Below, piece after piece: positions 16,445-24,197 of a DNA stretch of 49,895 nucleotides; position 1 is the stretch's first letter; every line of letters begins with the position of its first letter. Position numbers and translations under genes: made by a program. The DNA is from Paenibacillus arenilitoris. GTDB taxonomy: Bacteria; Bacillota; Bacilli; Paenibacillales; Paenibacillaceae. The stretch spans positions 1-49,895 of the forward strand of contig NZ_JACXIY010000048.1 of assembly GCF_014705655.1 (NCBI RefSeq), read 5' to 3'. A model generated the notes under the pieces. That model saw nothing but the letters and a program-made list of their open reading frames with translations. It did no database searches and was not told the origin of the DNA.

Positions 16445-16933
16445 ATGATCGTCATGAACGAGAAGATACGCGCGTCGGAGGTGAGGCTGACCGGCTTGAA
16501 CGGCGAGGACCTCGGGATCGTCTCCCGGGAGGAGGCGCTTGCGTTCGCGCGCGAGCTGAAGGCGGATCTTGTCTGCACTTCGCTCATGAGCAGCCCGCCG
16601 CCGTGCAGGCTGGTCGGCAGAGGGCAGGCCAAGCAGCAGGCGAGCAGGGAGAAGCGTGACGAGCGAGCGAAGGAGCAGCCGGCGAAAGTGAAGGAGCTTC
16701 GGTTGACGCCGCATATCGAAGAGCATGATTACGATACGAAGCTCCGTCAGGCTGCGAAGCTTCTGGCCTCCGGGAACGGCGTGCAGCTGGTCGTTCGAAT
16801 CCAAGGGAAAGAAGGACAGCAGGCGAAGGCGCTGCTGGAGCGGATGCTCGGAGACTTGGCGGGAAGCGGGAAGAAGCAGTCGGGCATCCAGCTCAGCGGC
16901 AAGCAGGCGGCGGTGCAGGTGCTGCCGGTATAG
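16445..16933 (+). CDS. Orphan, divergent translation initiation factor IF-3 paralogue
   Basis: 162 residues. The N-domain (MNEKIRASEVRLTGLNGEDLGIV), the SPPPCRLV turn (standard PPVCRIM) and the C-domain (KELRLTPHIEEHDYDTKLRQAAKLLASG) line up with IF-3. The linker is changed: the usual D-Y-G-K-x-x-Y block is replaced by GRGQAKQQ, and the end QVLPV is shorter. Neighbouring rpmI and rplT, which follow the housekeeping infC, are absent, so this is an extra copy. It may act on ribosomes under special conditions or on a subset of messages; that is inference. Start at 16445, or at 16454 (second ATG). Confidence 0.85.
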   Translation: MIVMNEKIRASEVRLTGLNGEDLGIVSREEALAFARELKADLVCTSLMSSPPPCRLVGRGQAKQQASREKRDERAKEQPAKVKELRLTPHIEEHDYDTKLRQAAKLLASGNGVQLVVRIQGKEGQQAKALLERMLGDLAGSGKKQSGIQLSGKQAAVQVLPV

Positions 16934-17086
16934 GTAGGCGGCAAGCGATGACCTGACTCGCGAATGGGAGACAGGGGCGCGCAGGCGGCGGTCCAGGAGC
17001 TGCAGGTGCTGCAGGTGTAAGGCTTGACGGCGCGAGTTGACCCGGCCCGCGAACGGGTGACAGGTCGCGCAGGCGGTCGAAGCTCC
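16903..17086 (+). repeat. Degenerate tandem copies of the 3' end of the IF-3-like gene
   Basis: GCAGGCGGCGGTGCAGGTGC at the gene end (from 16903) is echoed at 16981 (GCAGGCGGCGGTCCAGGAGC) and partly at 17070. A 39-base block at 16949-16987 recurs at 17038-17076 (offset 89 bases), both starting TGACC and ending CGCGCAGGCGG. The 420-base gap 16934-17353 holds these repeats and two hairpins; I see no gene in it. Confidence 0.65.
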
Positions 17087-17115
17087 GTCTTCGCCGCTCA
17101 CCGAAGCTGGAAGCC

Positions 17116-17160
17116 GGGAGCTAGGCTCGCCTAATCGTGGCGGGCTCTCCATGCTTTTTG
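17116..17160 (+). terminator. Likely terminator upstream of the molybdoenzyme gene
   Basis: GGAG...GGCTCGCC pairs with GGCGGGCT...CTCC (two wobbles, small bulge), followed by ATGCTTTTTGG. The T-run is short, so this is moderate evidence. Confidence 0.5.
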
Positions 17161-17284
17161 GTCTCGGCCAAATTAGGATTGCACAGCGATTTTTTGAATA
17201 GGTTACTATGTATGCGCTTACCCGAATCGGCTGCGAGCGGGTCGAGGAAAAGCTTAGACGGCGCGAAAGGCGGATGATGAGGCA

Positions 17285-17318
17285 GCCTCATAGACTATTT
17301 ACGGCATGAGGCCTTTTG
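17285..17318 (+). promoter_or_regulatory. Terminator-like hairpin in the leader of the molybdoenzyme gene
   Basis: Arms GCCTCAT (17285-17291) and ATGAGGC (17306-17312) with a 14-base loop, then CTTTTG, ending about 35 bases before the start codon. Its position suggests attenuation rather than the end of an upstream gene. Confidence 0.45.
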
Positions 17319-17353
17319 TGATTAATCATGACGATTAACGGGGTGAACGATTC

Positions 17354-19708
17354 ATGACGAGAACAAAGCATAGCGGACCGATCAAGCTGCCGAAGCGGCC
17401 GGACCCGAAGCTGTGGGTAAGCAAAGCGCCGTTCGGGCTCGGACGGATCAAGCCGCATCATATTCGCGATACGCTGAAGACGGTCTGGACCAATCGCGAC
17501 AATCTGCCCTACGCTTACCGGATATTGACGCAGGGCGTGTGCGACGGCTGCGCCCTCGGCGTGTCCGGGCTGTACGACCGCACACTTGAAGGGCCGCACC
17601 TGTGCACGACGCGGCTCAATGTGCTGCGCCTCAACACGATGCCCGCCATTCAGTCTTCCGTTCTTCACGACGACATCGACGAGCTCCGCAAGCTGGATAG
17701 CTCGGCGCTGCGCAAGCTCGGCCGCATCCCTTATCCGCTCATCCGCGGCAAAGGGGAGCGCAGCTTCCGGAGGCTGTCCTGGGAAGAAGCGATGGAGCGC
17801 ATTGCGGCTAAAGCGCGGTCGATCGATCCGAAGCAGCTGGCGTTCTACCTGACCGCCCGCGGCATCACGAACGAGTCCTATTACGTGGCGGCGAAGGCGG
17901 CGCGGCTGATCGGGACGAACAACATCGACAACGCTTCCCGGATTTGCCATTCCCCTTCCAAAACGGCCCTGAAGCGGTCGATCGGCGTCGGCGCGTCGAC
18001 ATGCAGCTACAAGGACTGGATCGGCACGGACGTGCTCGTGTTCTGGGGAAGCGTGGCGGCGAACAATCAGCCCGTCTCGACCAAATACATGTACGCGGCG
18101 AAGCGCCAAGGGACGAAAATTATCGTCATTAATCCTTACCGCGAGCCCGCGATGGAAGGGTACTGGATTCCGTCGATCCCGGAATCGGCGCTGTTCGGCA
18201 CGAAGCTGGCCGACGACTTCTACCAGGTGAACATCGGCGGCGACATCGCCTTCATGCACGGCGTCATGAAGCACTGGTTCGAGATGGAGGAAGTCCGGCC
18301 GGGCTCGGCGATCGACCACGCTTTTGTAAGGGAGCACGTGAACGGCTACGAAGAGCTGAAAGCGCATGCGGCCAAGCAGAGCTGGGAGCTGCTCGAGCGG
18401 TCGTCGGGGCTGACGCAAGCCCGGATGAGGGCGTTCGCGGAGCTGCTGGCCGCCGCGCGGTCCGGCGTATTCGTCTGGAGCATGGGGCTAACGCAGCACC
18501 GCTTCGGCACGGACAACATTTCCCAGGTCGCGAATCTCGCCCTGATGAGGGGCTTCCTCGGACGCGAGCATTGCGGCTTGATGCCGATTCGCGGGCATAG
18601 CGGCGTACAGGGCTCGGGCGAGATGGGGGCGGATCCGTTCAGCTTGCCGGGCGGCGAATTCAAGGGAGCGGACGTGAAGCGGATCGAGCGGGAGTGGGGC
18701 TTCAAGCTGCCGGAGTGGCAGGGCGACATTGTCGGCGTGTCGCTCGAGAACGCGCTTCTTCCGGCCCGCCATGAACGGAAGCTGAAGCTGTTCTACACGT
18801 CGGGCGGCAACTTCCTGGAGACGATGCCGGAGCCGGAGTTCGTAAAAGGCTGCTTGGAGGCCGTCGAGCTACGGGTGCATCAGGACATTATTCTGAACAG
18901 CTCGACGCTGCTCGACGCGAAGGAGGAGGTGATCGTCCTGCCCGCCATGACGCGCTACGAGCAGCCCGGCGGCGGGACGTCGACGTCCACCGAGCGGATG
19001 GTTTACTTCTCGCCCGCGATAGACGGGCCGCGGATCGAGGAAGCAAGGGCGGAGTGGCAAATCTATGCGGACCTTGCGGCGCGCGTGAGGCCGGAGCTGC
19101 GGGAAGCGATCGCCTTCGAGGATGCAGCGGCCGTCCGGAGGGAGATTGCCCGCGCGGCGCCCTACTACGACGGCATCGAGCTGCTGCAAAACCAAGGCGA
19201 CGTCTTCCAATGGGGCGGGGCTTGGCTTTGCGAAGGCGGCGTCTGTCCGACGAGCGACGGGCGAGGCCAACTGATCGCGGTCGAGCTGCCGGAGCTGCGC
19301 AAGCCGGAAGGGCATTTTTACGCGACGACGCGCAGGGGCAAGCAGTTCAATTCGATGATATACGGCGAGCGGGACGCGTTCAACGGAGCCGGGCGCTACG
19401 ACGTGCTGATGAACGGGGAAGACGCGGAGGGACTGCGGCTCGCCGAGGGCGACGCCGTCATCGTCTATAACCGGAGCGGCGTTTTTCACGGCAGGGTGAA
19501 GGTCGGCGAAATGGCGAAGGGCAACATCGGCGTCTTTTGGCCGGAAGGAAACGGCTTGTTCGCCAAAGGGGTGTATGAGCCGTATGCGGGCATACCCGAG
19601 TATAATTCCCCGGTCGTGGTGGAGCGGGCCGACACGTACCACGCCTTGAAGGATACGCGATACGTGGAGAAGCGGATCGACGAGCTGGAGTCGGAGCCTC
19701 CGGCGTAG
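17354..19708 (+). CDS. FdhF/YdeP-family molybdopterin oxidoreductase
   Basis: 784 residues, the length of the YdeP/FdhF-like subgroup. An N-terminal cysteine motif GVCDGCALGVSGLYD (about 62-76) plus a nearby Cys (HLCTTRL) suggests an iron-sulfur site. It is followed by the molybdopterin domains (RLSWEEAMERIAAKA, NASRICHSPSKTALK, LVFWGSVAANNQPVSTKY, MGLTQHRFGTDNISQ, GHSGVQGSGEMGADP) and a C-terminal molydopterin-dinucleotide-binding domain (GRYDVLMNGEDAEGLRLAEG). Family members act on formate or unknown substrates; the reaction here is not certain. The next gene, fdhD, encodes the sulfurtransferase needed by formate-dehydrogenase-like enzymes, so the two form a functional pair. SD GGGGTGA before the ATG. 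Confidence 0.9.
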   Translation: MTRTKHSGPIKLPKRPDPKLWVSKAPFGLGRIKPHHIRDTLKTVWTNRDNLPYAYRILTQGVCDGCALGVSGLYDRTLEGPHLCTTRLNVLRLNTMPAIQSSVLHDDIDELRKLDSSALRKLGRIPYPLIRGKGERSFRRLSWEEAMERIAAKARSIDPKQLAFYLTARGITNESYYVAAKAARLIGTNNIDNASRICHSPSKTALKRSIGVGASTCSYKDWIGTDVLVFWGSVAANNQPVSTKYMYAAKRQGTKIIVINPYREPAMEGYWIPSIPESALFGTKLADDFYQVNIGGDIAFMHGVMKHWFEMEEVRPGSAIDHAFVREHVNGYEELKAHAAKQSWELLERSSGLTQARMRAFAELLAAARSGVFVWSMGLTQHRFGTDNISQVANLALMRGFLGREHCGLMPIRGHSGVQGSGEMGADPFSLPGGEFKGADVKRIEREWGFKLPEWQGDIVGVSLENALLPARHERKLKLFYTSGGNFLETMPEPEFVKGCLEAVELRVHQDIILNSSTLLDAKEEVIVLPAMTRYEQPGGGTSTSTERMVYFSPAIDGPRIEEARAEWQIYADLAARVRPELREAIAFEDAAAVRREIARAAPYYDGIELLQNQGDVFQWGGAWLCEGGVCPTSDGRGQLIAVELPELRKPEGHFYATTRRGKQFNSMIYGERDAFNGAGRYDVLMNGEDAEGLRLAEGDAVIVYNRSGVFHGRVKVGEMAKGNIGVFWPEGNGLFAKGVYEPYAGIPEYNSPVVVERADTYHALKDTRYVEKRIDELESEPPA

Positions 19709-19919
19709 GGTGGCGGCGGCCGGGCGGTAGAGCGGCGCGGGGAGGCGCGGTCTGTCCGTGCCGCTTAATCCGGCGCAGGCGCCGTTCGCGTCGTAAATCC
19801 ACTCAAGTCAGCGGTCATCGGATCAGGCAGCGTCGCAGCTTGCGGCAGCGGTGCCGGCATTCGAGTGCCAATGCGCCCTAACGGCGTATTTTCCCTGCGG
19901 TAGAAGGAGGGTAGGCAAG

Positions 19920-20714
19920 ATGGAGCTTTCAAACACGACGACTCGGAAAATCATCAAATACGACGGCGACGGGCCGAGGGAGATGTGGGATACGATCGCG
20001 ACGGAGCTTCCGCTTACGCTGAAGGTCGGCGGAGAGGAGTTTGCGACGATCGTCTGCTCCCCGTCCGACCTGAGGGAGCTGGTGATTGGCTTCCTGGCTT
20101 CCGAAGGCGTCATTCGTTCCCCCGGACAAATCGCATCGCTCGATATTCATGAGGACACGGGCTTTGCCTACGTCGAGCTGAAGGGGAGCCTGACCGCGAA
20201 CCGGAGCGATTATTCGAAGCGTTTTATCGGTTCCTGCTGCGGCAAGAGCAGGCAGTTTTATTTCCATAACGACATGCTGACCGCGCGAACCGTCATGACC
20301 CGGACCCGCATGCCGGCTGCCTCGTGCATCCGCCTGATGCGGCAGCTGCAGGAAGGCTCGGACGATTTCCGCAGCACGGGCGGCGTGCATAACGCGGCGA
20401 TCGGCTCGGAAGGCGGCCTGCTGGCGGCGCGGACGGACATCGGGCGCCATAACGCGCTCGACAAGCTGTTCGGCTACTGTCTTCTGAACAACCTGCGCGT
20501 CTCGGACAAGGCGATCGCGTTCAGCGGCCGCCTCTCTTCGGAGGTCGTGCTGAAGGCGGCCAAGATCGGCTGCGGCATCCTGCTCAGCAAGTCGGCGCCG
20601 ACGGATCTCGCGCTGCGGCTCGCGGAAGACCTCGGCATTACGTGCGTCGGATTCATCCGAGGCGGCGAAATGAACGTATACACGCACCACGAACGGATCG
20701 ATTTTGAACGGTAA
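19920..20714 (+). CDS. fdhD: FdhD, sulfurtransferase for formate-dehydrogenase-type molybdoenzymes
   Basis: 264 residues from ATG 19920, preceded by AAGGAGGGTAGG; the reading frame extends further upstream but without start support. FdhD moves sulfur from a cysteine desulfurase to the molybdenum cofactor before it is inserted in the enzyme. Seen: the conserved paired cysteines in FIGSCCGKSRQFYF, GGVHNAA, the nucleotide/cofactor segment TDIGRHNALDKLFGYCL and FSGRLSSEVVLKAAKIG. Placed 211 bases after the molybdoenzyme gene; the gap has no recognisable gene. Confidence 0.95.
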   Translation: MELSNTTTRKIIKYDGDGPREMWDTIATELPLTLKVGGEEFATIVCSPSDLRELVIGFLASEGVIRSPGQIASLDIHEDTGFAYVELKGSLTANRSDYSKRFIGSCCGKSRQFYFHNDMLTARTVMTRTRMPAASCIRLMRQLQEGSDDFRSTGGVHNAAIGSEGGLLAARTDIGRHNALDKLFGYCLLNNLRVSDKAIAFSGRLSSEVVLKAAKIGCGILLSKSAPTDLALRLAEDLGITCVGFIRGGEMNVYTHHERIDFER

Positions 20715-20721
20715 ACATGGA

Positions 20722-20771
20722 TTGACAGTCAGGGGGCGATTTTATAAGATGAAATTGATAATGGTTATCAA
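20722..20771 (+). promoter_or_regulatory. Promoter with an overlapping Fur-like box before the ABC exporter
   Basis: TTGACA (20722-20727), 17-base spacer, TAAGAT (20745-20750). Directly downstream lies TTGATAATGGTTATCAA (20755-20771), a near-perfect dyad matching the Fur consensus GATAATNATTATC. A regulator bound here would cover the transcription start. Iron repression is inferred from the match. Confidence 0.65.
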
Positions 20772-20795
20772 CTAAAGAGAGAAAAGGAGTTTCCG

Positions 20796-22514
20796 ATGCT
20801 TCGTCGATTTTTTTCGTATTATAGGCCGTACAAAAAGCTGTTTCTTCTTGATTTCTGCTGCGCGGTGCTGCTCGCGATTCTCGAGCTGGGCTTTCCGCTT
20901 GCGGTGAGCTACGTCATTGACACGCTGCTGCCGGGCGGGGATTGGGGGCTCATTCTGACGGCCTGCGCGGTGCTGCTTGTCATTTACGTCATCAATACGT
21001 TTTTGCAGTTTATCGTGACCTACTGGGGGCACATGCTTGGCATCAACATCGAGACGGATATGCGCAAAAAGCTGTTCGATCACGTCCAGAAGCTCAGCTT
21101 CCGTTTCTTCGACAACACGAAGACCGGCCACCTGATCTCGCGCCTGACGAACGATCTGTTCGAGATCGGAGAGGTCGCCCACCACGGGCCCGAAGATATG
21201 TTCATCGCGGCGATGACGCTGGTTGGCGCCTTCGGCATTATGGCTTACATTAATTTGGAGCTGGCCGTGCTGACGTTCATCATCGTGCCGATTATTATTT
21301 GGCTCGTCCTGTACTTTAACGGTCGAATGACCAAGGCGGTCGATACGCTGTTCTCGCACATGGCGAACTTCAACGCCCGCGTCGAGGATACGGTCGGCGG
21401 CATCCGCGTCGTGCAGGCGTTCTCGAACGAGAATCACGAGCGGAAGCTGTTCAAGGCAGACAACCTTCGGTTTCGTGACGCGAAAGTATACTCGTACAAG
21501 CTGATCGGCCTTAACTCGTCGATTACGTACATGCTGATGCGGCTTGTATCCGTGTTCGTGCTCATCGCGGGCACCTGGTTCGTCATCAAGGGCGAGCTCG
21601 ATTACGGCCAGTTCGTCGCTTTCGTGCTGCTGACGAACATTTTCTTCAAGCCGATCGAGAAAATTAACGCCGTTATCGAAAGCTATCCGAAAGGAATCGC
21701 CGGCTTCAAGCGCTATGTGCAGCTGATGGAGACGGAGCCCGACGTTGCGGATTCGCCGGGCGCGGTCGCCGTCGACCGTCTTCGCGGCGATATTCGGTAC
21801 CGGGACGTTTCGTTCGGCTACGAAGGCGAAGCGAAAGTATTGCAGAACATCGACCTGACGATTCGGGCGGGGGAGACCATCGCCTTCGTCGGACCTTCCG
21901 GCGCCGGCAAGACGACGCTGTGCAGCCTGCTGCCGAGGTTCTACGAAATCGAGGGCGGCAGCATTTCGGTCGACGGCTACGATATCCGCGACCTGAAGCT
22001 CGAATCGCTGCGAAAGCAGATCGGCATCGTGCAGCAGGACGTATTCCTGTTCGCGGGGACGATCCGGGAAAATATCGTCTACGGCAAGCTCGGCGCGTCG
22101 GATGACGATATTTGGGCCGCGGCCCGCCGCGCGCGGCTCGAGGAGTTCATCCTCGCGCAGCCGGACGGGCTCGAGACGGTCGTCGGCGAGCGCGGCGTGA
22201 AGCTGTCCGGCGGGCAGAAGCAGCGGCTTGCGATCGCGCGGATGTTCCTGAAGAACCCGCCGATCCTCATTCTCGACGAGGCGACGTCCGCGCTGGACAC
22301 CGAGACGGAAGCGGCGATCCAGCAATCGCTCGCCGAGCTGTCCGTCGGACGGACGACGCTTGTTATCGCGCACCGGCTCGCGACGATCAAGAACGCCGAC
22401 CGCATCGTTGTCGTTACCGAGAACGGCATTACGGAGGAAGGCCGCCACGAGGAATTGGTCGGGGCGGGCGGCGTATACAGCCGTCTGCACCATGCGCAGT
22501 TCGGCGGGCGGTAG
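20796..22514 (+). CDS. ABC exporter, fused membrane and ATPase domains
   Basis: 572 residues, a half-transporter of the MsbA/LmrA/YfiB type that works as a dimer. Six membrane helices fill residues 1-310. The ATPase domain has Walker A GPSGAGKTT (about residue 367), Q-loop VQQDVFLFAG, signature LSGGQKQR, Walker B ILILDEATSALD and the H-loop IAHRLATI. The Fur-like box in its promoter suggests a role in iron limitation, such as export of a siderophore or haem-related compound, but no siderophore gene is adjacent. SD AAAAGGAG before the ATG. Confidence 0.92.
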   Translation: MLRRFFSYYRPYKKLFLLDFCCAVLLAILELGFPLAVSYVIDTLLPGGDWGLILTACAVLLVIYVINTFLQFIVTYWGHMLGINIETDMRKKLFDHVQKLSFRFFDNTKTGHLISRLTNDLFEIGEVAHHGPEDMFIAAMTLVGAFGIMAYINLELAVLTFIIVPIIIWLVLYFNGRMTKAVDTLFSHMANFNARVEDTVGGIRVVQAFSNENHERKLFKADNLRFRDAKVYSYKLIGLNSSITYMLMRLVSVFVLIAGTWFVIKGELDYGQFVAFVLLTNIFFKPIEKINAVIESYPKGIAGFKRYVQLMETEPDVADSPGAVAVDRLRGDIRYRDVSFGYEGEAKVLQNIDLTIRAGETIAFVGPSGAGKTTLCSLLPRFYEIEGGSISVDGYDIRDLKLESLRKQIGIVQQDVFLFAGTIRENIVYGKLGASDDDIWAAARRARLEEFILAQPDGLETVVGERGVKLSGGQKQRLAIARMFLKNPPILILDEATSALDTETEAAIQQSLAELSVGRTTLVIAHRLATIKNADRIVVVTENGITEEGRHEELVGAGGVYSRLHHAQFGGR

Positions 22515-22557
22515 CGGGGGAGCGCCCGTCCCGGGCGCGCAAGCGCCGCCAAGACCC

Positions 22558-22634
22558 GATCAGGTCTAAAAACTAGACCTGATCCGCCATAACCGGCGCC
22601 AAACCCCCAATCAGATCTAAAATTCAGACCTGAT
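22558..22634. repeat. Twin short hairpins between convergent genes
   Basis: GATCAGGTCTA pairs with TAGACCTGATC (22558-22584), and a degenerate second copy ATCAGATCT/CAGACCTGAT lies at 22610-22634. Each is framed by similar GCGCC/CCGGCG-rich sequence, so the unit appears duplicated. Confidence 0.65.
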
Positions 22635-22680
22635 GCCAACAACAGCGCCCGTTCCGGGCTCCAAAGCGCCGAAACCGGCG

Positions 22681-22726
22681 GGACGGTCCCCAAGTCGCAT
22701 CAACGACTTGGGGACCGTCCTTTTTT
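22681..22726 (+). terminator. Strong terminator of the ABC exporter gene
   Basis: Perfect 17-base arms GGACGGTCCCCAAGTCG and CGACTTGGGGACCGTCC around CATCAA, then TTTTTT. It also lies just past the end of the convergent minus-strand operon. Confidence 0.93.
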
Positions 22727-22732
22727 GTTACC

Positions 22733-23494
22733 TTATATCTCCTTGCGGTTGAAATAAATCAGTCCGGCCGCGAGGAAGAGCGCGAAGCTTCCCGCCACGG
22801 TCATGAAGATATTCTCGAGCGGCAGCGAGAAGCCGCCGAAATCCTGGTCGCTGTACCAGAGCATGGCGAGCATCGGCTGCGCCCACGGATAGAACGGGCC
22901 GTACGTCGCCGAGTTAATGACGAGCATGTTCGGCACCGTCAGGGCGACGTTGATCGCGAGCGGAGCCGCGAAGCTGCTCCAGCCGACGGAGACGAGCAGC
23001 TGGAGCGCGGCCAGCGGCAGGCAGGCGAGGAAGCCGCCGCCGACTCCGGTGAGCAGCATCCGCCAAGGGATGGCCCCATCGATGCCTTGGTAATGCGCCG
23101 AATAGACGACGGCCGCCAGAAAGAGCAGCTGCGTAACCAGGATCAGAGACGCAACGACCGTGAATTTCGCGAAGAACAAAGCGGTACGCGAGACCGGCAG
23201 GGCGAGCAGCATTTTCCACCCGCCGCCGCCATGCTCGTACCGGCAGACGAAAGCGGTGAAGATGCCGGTCAGGATCGGCAGAAACAGCATCGCGTGAAAC
23301 GAGGCCATCGACGAAGCCAGAATGGCGTAGCTCCCGTATTTCCAAGTCCCGTCGACGTTGTCCAGCGAGACGAGCAGGCCGATCGCGAGCGACACCAGCG
23401 GGCTGATCGGCACGAGGAGCCAAATGAACGACTTGGACAGTTTCAGTCTCTCCGCAGCGAGGAGCCGAAGGAAGCCTGTCATCTTAATCCACAT
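22733..23494 (-). CDS. ABC-2 type permease, antimicrobial-peptide-transporter type (second permease)
   Basis: 253 residues with six hydrophobic segments. The family features are FLRLLAAERLKLSKSFIWLLVPI at the start and GGGGWKMLLALPVSRTALFFAKF after the second span, as in the LanE/LanG (MutE/MutG) permeases of lantibiotic-immunity transporters. It ends NRKEI like its partner, a common pattern for this pair. It overlaps the upstream permease gene by 11 bases. Probable role: with the other permease and the ATPase, removal of a membrane-active peptide. Confidence 0.85.
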   Translation of the reverse strand: MWIKMTGFLRLLAAERLKLSKSFIWLLVPISPLVSLAIGLLVSLDNVDGTWKYGSYAILASSMASFHAMLFLPILTGIFTAFVCRYEHGGGGWKMLLALPVSRTALFFAKFTVVASLILVTQLLFLAAVVYSAHYQGIDGAIPWRMLLTGVGGGFLACLPLAALQLLVSVGWSSFAAPLAINVALTVPNMLVINSATYGPFYPWAQPMLAMLWYSDQDFGGFSLPLENIFMTVAGSFALFLAAGLIYFNRKEI

Positions 23495-24197
23495 CCTTCT
23501 TGTTGAAATGAATCGCTCCGACGAGCAGAATCAGCGCGCCGCACAGCAAGCCGGCCCCCGCGAACAGCTCCTGGCGCGGTCCCTCGTAGCCGAATATCGG
23601 CCAGTTGAGCGGAAACCATTCGGACAGATTGGGGGAAAAGACGGAGACGACGCCCGCCATGACGCCGAGCGTGACGGGCAGCGCCTGGTTCTTCATCGTC
23701 ATGCACAGCCACAGCATCAGCGCCAGCGCCGGGAAGGAGGCGAGGAACGGCAGGAAGCTGAGCCGCAAAATCGCCAGATACGGAATGTCCGTGCCGAACT
23801 TGAGCAGCAACCCGAGCGCTATCGTACCGACGGCCAGCAGACAGCAGGAGACGGCGAGCAGCAGAACGCTGAGCGCGAATTTGGCGCCGAATACGGCGTT
23901 TCGCGAAATCGGAAGCGCCAGCAGCTGCTTCCAGGCGTTCGTCCCGTGCTCTACGTTCGCCAGCAGGGAGGAGACGAGCGTCACGCCGAGATAAAGCGCG
24001 ATCGGCACGAACATCAGGATATTATCGAGCAGCGTTTCCCACAGCCGCCCCGCGTACTGCTTCGTCAAATAATCGTAGCGGAGTCCGTAATTGAGCGCCT
24101 GCATCGCGATGACCCCGACGGGGCCGAGCGCGACGAGAAACCAGATGCCTTTGCCCCGGATTTTGAGCAAATCGGCGGAAAGCGCTTTGAGCATCAT
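23484..24197 (-). CDS. ABC-2 type permease, antimicrobial-peptide-transporter type (first permease)
   Basis: 237 residues, six hydrophobic segments, with ALSADLLKIRGKGIWFLVALGP at the start and NVEHGTNAWKQLLALPISRNAVFGAKF in the middle; a paralogue of the neighbouring permease (shared LLALP-x-SR-x-A-x-F-x-AKF). Starts inside the end of the ATPase gene (4-base overlap ATGA), so the three are tightly coupled. Confidence 0.86.
   Translation of the reverse strand: MMLKALSADLLKIRGKGIWFLVALGPVGVIAMQALNYGLRYDYLTKQYAGRLWETLLDNILMFVPIALYLGVTLVSSLLANVEHGTNAWKQLLALPISRNAVFGAKFALSVLLLAVSCCLLAVGTIALGLLLKFGTDIPYLAILRLSFLPFLASFPALALMLWLCMTMKNQALPVTLGVMAGVVSVFSPNLSEWFPLNWPIFGYEGPRQELFAGAGLLCGALILLVGAIHFNKKDVD

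Noticed and set aside
17318..17340. FNR/CRP-like dyad TTGTGATTAATCATGA before the molybdoenzyme gene
   Set aside because: The half-sites do not have the N6 spacing of TGTGA-TCACA operators; too weak to call.
20772..22493. 573-codon open frame on the minus strand opposite the ABC exporter
   Set aside because: It is rich in Arg, Asp and His, has no family features, and lies entirely under a clear ABC transporter gene; an effect of GC-rich codon use.
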